Of a DNA stretch of 64,000 bases, positions 43,858 through 56,324 are shown piece after piece. Position numbers and translations under genes: made by a program. The notes under the pieces are model-generated. The model worked only from the letters and a program-made list of their open reading frames with translations. It made no database searches and was not told where the DNA came from. Each line of letters begins with the position of its first letter. Positions within the stretch are counted from its first letter, which is position 1. The stretch is from Takakia lepidozioides (lineage: Eukaryota > Streptophyta > Takakiopsida > Takakiales > Takakiaceae): contig CM060733.1 in the NCBI GenBank assembly GCA_030704615.1, positions 35,154,001 through 35,218,000 of the forward strand, read 5' to 3'.

Positions 43858-46800
43858 ACAATCCAAGGTATCATCGAGTTGGACGTTGGGGTCTGCTGGA
43901 GCGGTAACAGGTGTGCAGTGGTCAAACCCAAAGCATGGAGAATTTTCTTGACATAGATGGATTGGTCAATCCAAAAAGCTTATGCGCAAGATCTCGTATG
44001 ATGATGTGGAGACCAACATACACGTCTGCAACAGATGTAGAGACTTCAAATTCTTTTTCCATGTGCGAGATCATACATGTCAGTTTGTCCGTGTGAATGC
44101 AACCCAAGGCCGTTGTCAACAAAGATGGTCGTGAAGAGAAGAGGCAGCAGCCGACTAGAGTATACGCAAGGATCCGCATCAGTAGGGTGCAGATCTTACT
44201 GTGTGGGAAATTGTGAACTTTCTGATTCTAAACCCTGGAAGATTGTTGAGCCCGTAAAGACTCTCGCGTAAACGGCAACCTTCCCTGCTTCATCCCCAGG
44301 GGTTGCAAAGCCTTAGGCTGTAGCATGTAGATTTCCTCCTCCAAGTGCCCGTACAAAAATGTTGTCTTTATATCGAATTGGACAATGTCTATATCTTGCT
44401 GGGCAGCAATGAGAGCACAGTCCTGATCGGCTCATATTTAAAACTGGGGAAAACATTTGATCGTAGTCCACGCCATATTGTTGGTTGTAGCCTTTGGCCA
44501 CGAGTCGACCTCGTATTTTGCAATGGCCCTTGTAGATGTTGTCTTTATTTTGTATATCCACTTACACGAAAATGGCCTTGCGGCCAGGAGGTAAGTGTGT
44601 CAAGACCCGGTTTCGTATTAAGGACTGGAATTCTTGCCTTTTTGCCATTCAGCAGAAATCAGGACAGCTCAGAAAATGTGACAGGCTCTTCTGGCAAGCT
44701 GTTTGGTTTCTACACGCCTGCAAAGGAGCTCACGTAGTAATCTTTAAAGCCTCTCAGGTGGTCCCGAAGTCGTTGGGTCGTCCATGGGGCTGCTGATTAG
44801 CCAATTGATCACCATCACTGTTGGGAGCTTTGGTTGGCCAAGTTAAGCTCTTGAACCACAACTTCTTCTTCGGCAGAGTCTCAAGTGGTTCGGCTGCAGT
44901 GGCCGGAGCGGACTCATCAATAGCCGCTGGTTTGATGATCTTCATGCTGACTTCGTAGAATAGTCCTGATGCTTCATCGAGGCGATTGGCAGCGTCATGG
45001 GTTAATGAGAACTCGTCAAAAAAGACGTCGCGGCATATCATAATTCGATGTTTCTTGGCATCCCAGAGACGATAGGCCTTAGAGTGGGAGAAACACCCAA
45101 CAAAAATGGTCCTAAGGCTCTTAGAATCTAGTTTCTTTATGAGCTCTTTGGGGATGTGTGCATAGGCAATGCTCCCGAACACAGGTAAATGACCCACAGT
45201 GGGGTGTATGGCCTACCATAATACGTAGGGTGTCACTCTCCGTTGTGAACTCGGACCTGAACGGTTGAGTACGTAGGCTGCCGTTTAAGCCGCCTCCCCC
45301 CAAAATTGCAACTTAATCTCTTGGCATGTAGCATGCTGCGAATAGACTCGACCAGGGTTCTAGTCCTCTCACTCTGCAGATTCCGTTTCTGCTCGGGGTA
45401 TGTGGGTGGTGGTCTCATGGCGAATCCCGGCGTATCTGGTGAACTCGGTGCTCAAATACTCGCCTCCCCTGTCACTACATAGCTTTGAAATCCGTTCCGA
45501 GTCTCTCTCTCAAAGTTGTCGCTTCAAGCTGCTTGAAGGCGTCGAAGACCTTTGATTTATTAGGGATGCATACACAAAACGGTATCCACTAAAATCATCC
45601 TTAAAAATAGCAAAGTATATTACGGATGCAATACACAAAACGGTATCCACTAAAATCATCCTTAAAAAGAGCAAAAGTATCATGCCCCTCCAAATGAGTT
45701 GACACTCATTGGCCCCAAACATCACTGTGGAAGAATTCGCCAGCTTTTTTGTGCGCGGAGTGCCGATGAACGGACTGGGAATGGCTACTTCTGGTCTTTC
45801 CGAAGGCACAACCTTCGCACAGACCAGGCTCACAGTCCTTGGTTGCAAGCTGCAGACCTATAACCACGTCGTTCTTCACCATCTGAATATCATGTTGTTG
45901 TTGTTGACATGCCAAAACGCTCGTGCCACACACCGAGCTTTTGGTAGTAGGCATTTTCCCATTGGGAGTCAAATCTGGATTGGTGAGGGCAACATTGGCC
46001 TTGCTTGTGGGCTTCACCGCCCTAAGCTACATCCATACAGTTTGTCAGATTGAATGTCAGTCAACACAACTTGCCTCGTCCTTCTTGGCTAGTGAGGAAA
46101 CATTCCCTCGCCTGTAGGTGGTCACAAATCCTTTATCAGCAGCAATTTTCATCAACCAGGCATCGGATTACAATGTTGCCGACACCGCAGACCCAAAGCT
46201 TCCTGTTATCGGGCAATCATAACTGGCCACTTATCGGGACAAATCTCCTCAGAGTGTCAACCACTCGAGATTATCTGTCATATGCTCCGTGGCACCACCA
46301 TCCGCATACCAAATACTGGCAACTTGCTGCTGCTAGATTCGTTGGTGATTGTGACAAGGCAGCGTTGTTGGATTCTTCAGAGGCGATGATTTTCGCTTCA
46401 CTCCTAGATTTCTCATCTTGTTTCTTCTTTTTCACATTCCCTTTCCCAGTGACCTTTGCAATGACAATAATTGCATCTGGTCCTCTTCTTAAAGCTCAGC
46501 TATTCGTTGGGCACGCTTAATTCCCTCCTCAGCTGTGGCACTTTCTGCATGCTGCTGCTGCTGCTTGGGGCGGCTAGAGAAAAAATGCTTTGTCACTTCT
46601 TCCTCGATACATCAGTACACGATTGCGACCTTCCTCCTTCAGCAATCGAAGGGTGAGGATTTTGAGGGTCTGCTGATCGGCGGGGACGCTGTCCCATCAG
46701 AGACCAAATACCTATAACTTTGTGGCAAGTGCCTATGATCTTGGTCATGACGGCTTGATCTGAAATGGGCTCTCCGAGATCATTGAGCTGTTCGTCGCCA

Positions 46801-47130
46801 TGACCTCAATGGTGCTGATGCTGTCGGCAATGTTTATCATCGGATTTCATGCGGAAATCGAAGAACTTCTGCTCGAGCAACGGCAGTTTTCGGCGTTTTG
46901 CTCATGCACGGTGCAAAGCGTCACCACATCTGTTGGGAGGACCTGCACATCATCAATTGCCGCAAAAACTTAGTATCCTTAGAAGAACAAATGAAGGATT
47001 GACAAATATATCTTTATCAGTCCACTCATCTTCATTCGCTGCATCCTCTCTGATGGCAATCCCTCAATTATATCAAGTAGCTTCTTGGCACGAAGCATGA
47101 CACTCATCTCGATTTCCACATGCCGAAGTT
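43858..47130 (-). mobile_element. Ty1/copia fragment (copy B)
   Basis: Same gag to RT fragment as in copy A, with the same 61-bp integrase duplication and V-D-N active site. It is further broken by many one-base indels. Longest surviving frame 44,754-45,197, the stretch between integrase and RT. Confidence 0.85.
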
Positions 47131-49489
47131 GTCTCCGGTGACCCACGGCCCTCATGGATCATTCCTCCTGGCGGGCATTTTTGGCTGAGATCGAGATCAA
47201 TTTTAAACTACTGCAGAGAGAAGATAACGCAGAGTAATGTGCTAGTGGAAGTCAGAAGAAAAGAATGGTGTCACAATAGTTACAAGCCTATCTATGGAAG
47301 CTACATGGGTTGTGGGCCCATAACCTATAGAAAATACTAACTAGGGTGGTTAGGGACAGACTTGCCCAGACACGGAATGCCACAAGAACACGAGTAGTGT
47401 TGCTGTAGATTCAGATCACAGTCATGAACTACATAAGCTAGCCTCAGATTCAGATCACAGAGTGAAGTAGGGAAGCTAGCCTCACACTTTGCACACACGA
47501 GATGAACGTTAATGCAAATGGAGAGACATATACCTAGCCTTCCATACCTTAGCATGGGTTAAGGCAGGAACACATGAACATGCTTGGCTATGAGTAAAGT
47601 TAACACATAGTAGGCCATATGTTATGAGTGGGCAAACTTGTAGGCGGCAGATCAAAAAGTGGATTGTGGCATTTTCTAAGCCATAGGTATATTTGAGTCT
47701 CTATGTGAACAAGGCCATGCAGAGTGCCAACTAGTCTGCAGGTGCTGTTTCTAGATTTTCTACATGTTGTCTCCAGAGGATGGTGGAGAAAGATAGAGAA
47801 GTCGATACTGGTGGTGAAGTACGCGGTCCGCCTCCTGACATTATTCTCTTCTTGGCTGCAGAGCACAAAAACATGCATACACCGATAAACGCTTTCTCCG
47901 GTGGACAAGAAAACAGCTGACAAACAGAATTTGGCCAGAGCTAAGATGATGAGAATCTTTAATTAATGGTTCAGTGTCGCAACAAATGGTGAACCTTGCA
48001 ACATTTCTGTTCATGAACACAAGCTCCAGTTTGTTCCCAACTGGAAATGTGACCCCCTTGAAAATTTCCAATTGTTTTTGCAAAAATCTGAAATAGCAAG
48101 CAAGGGCCTTTATGTTCAGTGAACTAGGAACAGTAAACGTTCTACAAAAAGCAAGAAAAGGATACGTATCAGTAAAAACAGCTCTGGCAAACATTTCACA
48201 CAGCCGACACCGAGATCCATGGTTTTAAGAGGAAGTTTAATGGAACCAACTGCCAGTGTGCTTGTTGAGAAATGTTAACAGCTTGGTGTCACATTTATAA
48301 CAGAAAAGCAGTAAAATTATACTCAGACCTCCGCTGTAAGCTCAAATCAGATTGAAGACTATCATTTCTAGACTCGTGCTGGACCTGATTCAGCCTGCAA
48401 ACATTCCAAGCCTTCCTTGACTCTTCTTTGTTCTCAGCAATTCTCAGCATTTTCCTGCCACAATCACAAAGGCAGATATCAACTCCAGGTTCGGACCACA
48501 AAGGTGTAAAGTTTGACAAAACCAGTTAACTTCTGCAGCCAATTGCTTAAAGTTGATAGAAGAGAGATTGAGAAGCAAGATCTTGAGATGACTTACTCTC
48601 CACAAGCCTATAGAGCACTACAAAACATGGAAACTTTTGTCAGCATAAGGACGGAAAATCTATGCACATTTTCCACATGGCATCATCCACATGCAGATTT
48701 AACAAATGCACTCCAGACTTCTCTCATCATCCTCAACGAACTGCTCAATTATTAGGTACTCATAGGAAGACATTTTGCCATAGCTCAATTATAGAGACTC
48801 CCAAACCAAGTCTTTCTTGGGTGCGGAAAAAGGCACTCTTGAGTATGAACAATGATACTGAGAAGTGCAATGCATTAGAATGTAATGAATCCCATTAACA
48901 ACACCGGTTCTTTGACATGGTTTGCAAAAGTTTCAAATCACATCGCCTCTCTGCCATAAACACAGCTGCAGTAGCACAACTATTCAGGTTGTGGATGGAC
49001 CCACTGTTCATTAACTTAACTTCAGCATTGCAAAGTATTTCATGTCACTTCTATTGGAATGAGGGAATTCCTTGTCAGGTGACTAGTATAACAAGGAATG
49101 GCCCAAACCGCTCGGAGTGCCAAGTACTCTTCATCCATTCCTTTGGTTAATCCAGAGATATCTTTGTTGTTAGTGTCCAGCACCAATTCCACGCTGTTGT
49201 GGGCTCTAATTCCATCGTCAACTGCAAAAGATGCACATTGTCACTGTTAACAGACATCAGACGGCTGCTGACATTGAAAAGCAACTGAATAGCAATAGTT
49301 GCTCTCCCATCCTATATTTTCCATAGTTGTATAGAGACTCTGAATTGAGTATACTTCATGGCTTGTAATAGCAAGAAGTAGCCTAGCAGTTCACTCAAAT
49401 AAGCCAAGGGGCATCCACATTCAGTGCCCAACAGGGCAAACCATAGAATGGAGACTTCTGCACACGTTTATAAGAATCCAAATTACCTT

Positions 49490-51235
49490 GGCACTTATGC
49501 ATGGTTAGGGCCCATGCCGCTTCAATGGAACCTGAAACAATGCATATTTTTTTCCAGCAAAGCATGATCCAACCATACATCTGTGACGACAAGCAGGTCA
49601 GGGAGAAACTCAGTTGCGGTATAGCTGTCAGGTGCCTAGATCCTGATATAGCATATTGACTTTCCAATTTGGTATATTGTGGACAAATTAGTGATCTTCC
49701 GGATCTGTAGTAGAGCCACTATGTGCCGGTTTCACAATCAATCAACCTTCCACACCCAACAAGAAAAGGATCATTGGCATTCTGTACACCTGAAGCCTTT
49801 TGCAATCATCGACATTCAAACAGGGTATTGAACGCTTCTGGGACACAGTCAACCCCCCGCCCTTTTTTGAACTTCACAGTTGGAACCTCCTGAATGTCAC
49901 TTATCTGCAAGATTTTCATATCCCCGCTTCAGTCTCCACTCTTCTGGTTTTTGGTTTGGATGGGGAGGTTGGGACACACACTCCTTTTCTAGACTTCCAC
50001 CTCCCCACAACACACCAAGCGAGCCGTTTACCAGCATCATATCTCTGCTTCCACCAAGCTCCAGGTTTCGCAACAGCATCACCTGCAACACATCGGAGTC
50101 TTTAATTACGGCGTTAAGAGTTCCAAGATCTCTCTGGATGACTTCACATTGGTTTCTTCTTCCTGGTAAGAACTCTCGAGTCTCTGTCTTGACTATGAAG
50201 ATCCTCATTGAACAGAATAATATATTCACTGCAACTGATATTGTAACGTGCTGGTACATGTAGTTCAGTCTCAAGGAATCTTGACAAAAGCAATGTTGTG
50301 GTACTAACAAGCTCTGTACGTCAATTTTCTTGATATTATCTGACTTTCCACATTGAGCCCATTAGAGCCCTTGATGTACTACTCATGACAGACAAATTAA
50401 CATCCACACAGATTCTCACACCTGCGCCAACTTTTAAGAGCTGATTTCTGAAGCGGCCAGGCAGGGTTGACCAAACACATTTTCTTTCACTTTGTTGAAG
50501 CTGAGATTAATGTTCTTCCTGTTCATTTCTCCTCCATGTTCTTCTTTGCACTGTTCCTCTCCCTGTCCTGATTACATCCGTGTGAAGGAATAACACCCTC
50601 TCTTTCGGGTAGCTTTTACTCACTTGCCTTCAGGTTATCCACCTCCTTGTTCCTGCCAAGCCAAATTACCACCTCAATCTGGTTAGTGCTGGACAATAAA
50701 CTTTTCATTATCTTACTCCAGGATCTTTTGAGAGAGCATATCAAATTTCCTGAAGGAGCTAGAAATATAATTCCTGTTTGCTTTCTCAAAACCCAGGACT
50801 AAAGTCGAACTAAGTCCCTCTGGGTCAGATGCAATTGTTGATTGTAAGCTAAACCCTGCAAACACTCAAGTGATCAGCAATCCCACTCTGCGGAACCCAG
50901 ACGCATCTCTACTCGAGATAAGCAATTTTGGCAGGACCCCCTCATTTTGATTCAAGTGTGGTCTCGAGGCACGCCCGCCTCACAATTTCTTCTTCCAGTG
51001 CTTCTGAATTTCCCCTGTTTACTGATATCATTCAATCCGGACACACTCTATGTCACCACCCGCAACTTGATTTGAAACCCCCCATGTAACTGTAAATCTC
51101 CAATTCGTGGCAGAGATTCCCACACTTTTGTGAGAAAGAAAGATAGGCAAAAAAGATTCATTCATACTATGCCTCACCAAATCAGGTTGAATTTTTTTTT
51201 GATGGTGTAGAGTGAGAAAGACAGTTTTCAAACAT
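49490..51235 (-). pseudogene. PIF1-type helicase exons (copy B)
   Basis: The exons from V-F-R-Q down to the A-W-A-L-T-M-H-K-C-Q exon are recognisable (for example 49,897-50,310 for the M-L-L-R-N-L exon), with indels. The exons with Walker A and Walker B are not in this copy because it ends at the palindrome loop. Confidence 0.75.
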
Positions 51236-51244
51236 GACACCTCC

Positions 51245-52206
51245 AGGTTAGTAGTCTTTGGGTTTTTCCCTCTCGATTCAGCTGGTTGCCTTTTTGAGAA
51301 GTGGTTACTCAACCGCTCTCCACTCGTCTGTTTGGGCTTGTTGTGTTTCTTTCACCCCTGGGCCTGCCAGGGTGGGCTTCCAATGGCTTGTCGAGGCTTT
51401 GTCTATGGTTATTGATTTTATTAGTTCGCTCTAGAGTGTTTCCCCTTTCCTCCCAAAAACTGAAGAAGAATGTCCATGAGAACAAAACAAGAAAAAAATT
51501 GGGGTCCCAAAAACTAGCTACCTCAACTAGAAGAGACTAAATTCAACATTAAGAGATGTTCTAAGGTGGAGACTGCAGACCCATCAATCTGATCCTCATA
51601 ATGGCACACCTCTGTCAGGGCTTGGCTGTCAGTAACAAAGAAACAGACTGTATTATGTATATGGGAGGTACTTAGTGCATGCGGCTGTGAAGAACACTGT
51701 TTTAGTGGGGAGGGGGGGAGCAATAGCATCCTACTCCAGTAGCACGATCTTCAAAATCAACTATCTAATTGAGCAGTTACTTATTGTCCACTGAAGCATT
51801 TTGCCATATCTTCAATTTGATATAGGCGCCAGAATCACATCCAAGCAGCAGGGGTATTCTTGAACTGGGTGCAAGAAATGGAGAGACAACCAATTCCCGA
51901 TTCTATTCAAGAAGACTTCTCTGTGAAGTAGTCTGGTGTGCTACTTCGAAGACTAATAGCCAGCCTCTCTCATCCATCAGCCCACAGTGGGCAGTTCCCT
52001 TGGGTCCCTTTTTTAACCAAAAAGTGAAAGAGAGGTGGTGGGGGCCTCCGGTTGCATGCTCTTGAAAATCTATAACTGCTTGAACGAATGGTTTGCTACA
52101 GGTGATTTTTGCTGGAGACTTTTTCCAGTTGCTTCCAACAGGATAAGCCCCCCAATCAGTTTACAAATAAGGGGGCATTTGAGGCACCAGCATGGAACAA
52201 AGCAAA
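51245..52206. other. Palindrome loop
   Basis: About 960 bp that occur once between the two arms. They are the reverse complement of copy A 8,650-9,590, the helicase intron between the P-F-G-G-L-Q and F-A-G-D-F-F-Q exons. The stretch 51,700-52,650 has more mismatches and indels against copy A than the rest of the right arm. Confidence 0.8.
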
Positions 52207-53958
52207 TTTGGAGTGTGTCATGTTGAAAACTGTCTTTCGTCAGGTACACCATCAAAAAAAATTCACCTGATTTGGTGAGGCATAGTATGACAATCTTTAA
52301 AGAATAATACTTGCTCCCTACAGAAAGTGTGGAATCTCTTCCGAATTACAGATTTACAGTAACATGGGTGGGTTCAAATCACGTTGCAGGGTGACATAGA
52401 GTTTGCCGGATGGTGAATGATATCAGAACAGGGGAAAATTCAGAAGCACTGGAGAAATGTGAGGAGGTGCTGGAGGTGCTCGAGACCACTTGAATCAAAT
52501 GAGGGGTCCTGCCAACATTGCTATTTCCGAGGAGAGATGCGTCCTGGGTTCGCCAGAGGGGGTTTGCTGATCACTTTGGAGTGTTTTGCAGGTTTTAGCT
52601 TACAATCAACAATTGCATCTGACCAGAGGGACTTAGTTCGACTTTAGTCCTGGGTTTTTGAGCAAGCAAACAGGAATTATATTCTAGCTCCTTCAAGGAA
52701 ATTTGATATGCTCTCTCAAAAGATCTGAGTAAGAATAATGAAAAGTTTATTGTCCAGCACTAACCAGATTGATGTGGTAATTTGGCTTGGCAGGAACAAG
52801 GATGTGGATAACCTGAATGCAAGTGAGTTACAAAAGCTACCCGAAAGAGAGGTTGTTATTCCTTCAACGGATGTAATCAGGACAGAGGAACAGTGCAAAG
52901 AAGAACATGGAGGAGAAATGAACCAGGAAGAACATCAATCTCAGTTCAACAAATTGAAAGAAAATGTGTTCTGGTCAACCTGCCTGGCCGCTTCAGAAAT
53001 CAGCTTAAAAGTTGGGGCGCAGGTGTGAGATCTGTGTGGATGTTAATTTGTCTGTCATGAGTAGTACATCAAGGGCTCTATGGGCTCAATGTGGAAAGTC
53101 AGATAATATCAACGAAAATTGACGTACAGAGCTTGTAGTACCACAACATTGCTTTTGTCAAGATCCTTGAGACTGAACTACATGTACAAGCACGTTACAA
53201 TATCAGTTGCAGTGAATATATTATTCTGTTCAATGAGGGATCTTCATAGTCAAGACAGAGGACTCGAGAGTTCTTACCAGGAAGAAAACCAATGTGAAGC
53301 TCCTCCAGCAGATCTTGGAACTCTTAACGCCGTCATTATAAGACTCCGATGTGTTGCAGGTGATGCTGTTGCGAAACCTGGAGCTTGGTGGAAGCAGAGA
53401 TATGATGCTGGTAAACGGCTCGCTTGGTGTTGTTGTGAGGTGGAAGTCTAGAAAAGAGTTGTTGTCCCAACCTCCCCCATCCAAACCACAAACCCAGAAG
53501 AGTGGAGACTGAAGCGGGGATATGAAATCTGCAGATAAGTGACATTCAGGAGGTTCCAACTGTGAAGTTCAAAAACGGGCGGGAGGTTGACTGTGTCCCA
53601 GAAGCGTTCACATACCCTGTTTGGAATGTCGATGATTGCACAAGGCTTCAGGTGTACAGAATGCCAATGATCCTTTTCTTGTTGGTTTGTGGAAGGTTGA
53701 TTGATTGTGAACCTGCACATAGTGGCTCTACTACAGATATCCGGAAGATCACTAATTTGTCCACAATATACCAAATTGGAAAGTCAATATGCTATATCAG
53801 GATCTAGGCACTGACAGCTATACCGCAACTGAGTTTCTCCCTGACCTGCTTGTCGTCACAGATGTATGGTTGGATCATGCTTATGCTGGAAAACATATTG
53901 CATTGTTTTCAGGTTCCATTGAAGCTGGCATGGGCCCTAACCATGCATAAGTGCCAAG
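52100..53958 (+). pseudogene. PIF1-type helicase exons (copy C)
   Basis: Exons at about 52,101-52,245 (G-D-F-F-Q; V-F-R-Q), about 52,390-52,590 (with indels), 52,794-53,022 (ends K-V-G-A-Q at a GTGTGAG donor), 53,360-53,651 (one A lost near 53,525) and 53,913-53,958 (A-W-A-L-T-M-H-K-C-Q, donor GTAATT). The N-terminal half with the ATP-binding motifs is missing, so this copy cannot be a working helicase. Confidence 0.8.
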
Positions 53959-53999
53959 GTAATTTGGATTTCTTATAAACGTGTGCAGAAGTCTCCATT

Positions 54000-55760
54000 C
54001 TATGGTTGCCCTTGGTTGGGCACTGAATGTGGATGCCCCTTTGCTTATTTGAGTGAACTTGCTAGGCTACCTTCTTGCTATTTACAGCCATGAAGTATAC
54101 TCAATTCAGAGTCTCTAATACACACTATGGAATATATGCTGGGAGAGCAACTATTGCTATTCAGTTGCCTTTTCAATGTCAGCAGCAGTCTGATGTCTGT
54201 TTACCAGTGACAATGTGCATCTTTTGCAGTTGACGATGGAATTAGAGCCACAACAGCGATTGAATTGGTGATGGACACTAACAACAAAGATATCTCTGGA
54301 TTCAACAAGGAATGGATGAAGAGTACTTGGCACTCCGAGCGGTTTGGGCCATTCCTTGTTATTACTAGTCACCTGACAAGGAATTCCCTCATTTCCAATA
54401 GAAGTGGACATGAAATACTTTTGGCAATGCTGCAAGTTAAGGTAATTGAACAGTTGGTCCATCCACAACCTGAATATGTTGTGCTACTGCAGCTGTGTTT
54501 ATGGCAGAGATGGCTATGTGATGAAACTTTTTGCAAACCATGTCAAAGAACCCGGTGTTGTTAATGGGATATCATTACATCTAATGCATGCACTTCTCAG
54601 TATCATTGTTCATACTCAAGAGTGCCTTTTTCCGCACCCAGACTTGTTTTGGGAGTCTCTATAATTGAGCTATGGCAAATGTCGTCCTATGAGTACCTAA
54701 TAATTGAGCAGTTCGTTGAGGATGATGAGAGAAGTCTGGAGTGCATTTTGTTAAATCTGCATGTGGATGATGCCATGTGGAAAAATGTGCATAGATTTTC
54801 CGTCCTTATGCTGACAAAAGTTTTCCATGTTTTTGTAGTGCTCTATAGGCTTGTGGAGAGTACGTCATCTCAAGATCTTGCTTCTCAATCTCTCTTCTAT
54901 CAACTTTAAGCAATTGGCTGCAGAAGCATAACTGGTTTTGTCAAACTTTACACCTTTGTGGTCCGAACTGGAGTTTGATATCTGCCTTTGTGATGCTGTG
55001 CAGGAAATGCTGAGAATTGCTGAGAACAAAGAAGAGTCAAGGAAGGCTTGGAATGTTCTGCAGGCTGAAATCAGGTCAGCACGAGTCTAGAAATGATAGT
55101 CTTCAATCTGATTTGAGCTTACAGCGGAGGTCTGAGTATAATTTTACTGCTTTTCTGTTATAAATGTGACACAAGCTGTTAACATTTCCTCAACTTCCAA
55201 GCACACTGGCAGTTGGTTCCATTAACTTCCTCTTAAAACCATGGATCTCGGGTCGGCTGTTGAAATGTTTGCCAGAGCTGTTTTTACTGATTACGTATCC
55301 TTTTCTTGCTTTTTGTAGAACGTTTACTGTTCCTAGTTCACTGAACATAAAGGCCCTTGCTTGCTATTTCAGATTTTTGCAAAAACAATTGAGAAATTTT
55401 CAAGGGGGTACATTTCCAGTTGGGAACAAACTGGAGCTTGTGTTCATGAACAGAAATGTTGCAAAGGTTTCACCATTTGTTGCAGACACTGAACCATTAA
55501 TTAACAGATTCTCATCATCTTAGCTCTGCCAAATTCTGTTTGTCAGCTGTTTTTCTTGTCCACCGGAGAAAGCGTTTATCGGTGTATGCATGTTTGTGCT
55601 CTGCAGCCAAGAAGAGAATAATGTCCAGGAGCAGTGACCGCGTACTTCACCACCAGTATCGCCTTCTCTATCTTTCTCACCATCCTCTGGAGACAACATG
55701 TAGAAAATCTAGAACAGCACCTGCAGACTAGTTGGCACTCTGCATGGCCTTTGTTCACAT
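54000..55760 (+). other. Unidentified exon-like stretch (copy C)
   Basis: Same as 4,900-6,860 of copy A, here on the plus strand. Longest open stretches are about 54,446-54,909 and 55,260-55,523. No family recognised. Confidence 0.4.
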
Positions 55761-56324
55761 AGAGTACTCAATATACCTATGGCTAGAAAATGCCACAATC
55801 CACTTTTTGATTCTGCCGCCTACAAGTTTGCCACTCATACACATATGGCCTACTATGTGTTAACTTTACTCATAGCCAAGCATGTTCATGTGTTCCTGCC
55901 TTAACCCATGCTAGGTATGGAAGCTAGGTATATAGTCTCTCCATTTGCATTAACGTTCATCTCAGTGTGTGCAAAGTGTGAGGCTAGCTTCCCTACTTCA
56001 CTACTGTGATCTGAATCTGAGGCTAGCTTATGTAGTTCATGACTGTGATCTGAATCTACAGCAACACTACTCGTGTTCTTTGTGGCATTCCGTGTCTGGT
56101 GCAAGTCTGTCCCTAACCACCCTAGTTAGTATTTTCTATAGGTTATGGGCCCACAACCCTTGTAGCTTCCATAGATAGGCTTGTAACTATTGTGAACCAT
56201 TCTTTTCTTCTGACTTCCACTAGCACATTACTCTGCGTTATCTTCTCTCTGCAGTAGTTTAAAATTGATCTCGATCTCAGCCAAAAATGCCCGCCAGGAA
56301 TGATCCATTGAGGGCCGTGGGTCA

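Larger units (their letters stand above)
42656..51244. repeat. Composite repeat, copy B (palindrome left arm)
   Basis: Follows copy A base for base from its position 1 to about 8,648, but with scattered single-base deletions and insertions. Example: a run of five G at about 591 in copy A is four G here at about 43,240. There are few true substitutions. ORFs seen whole in A and C are chopped here. It ends abruptly at 51,244, where the sequence jumps to the reverse complement of copy A position 9,590. Contains SINE (minus), copia fragment, unknown exons and helicase exons in the same order as A. Confidence 0.9.
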
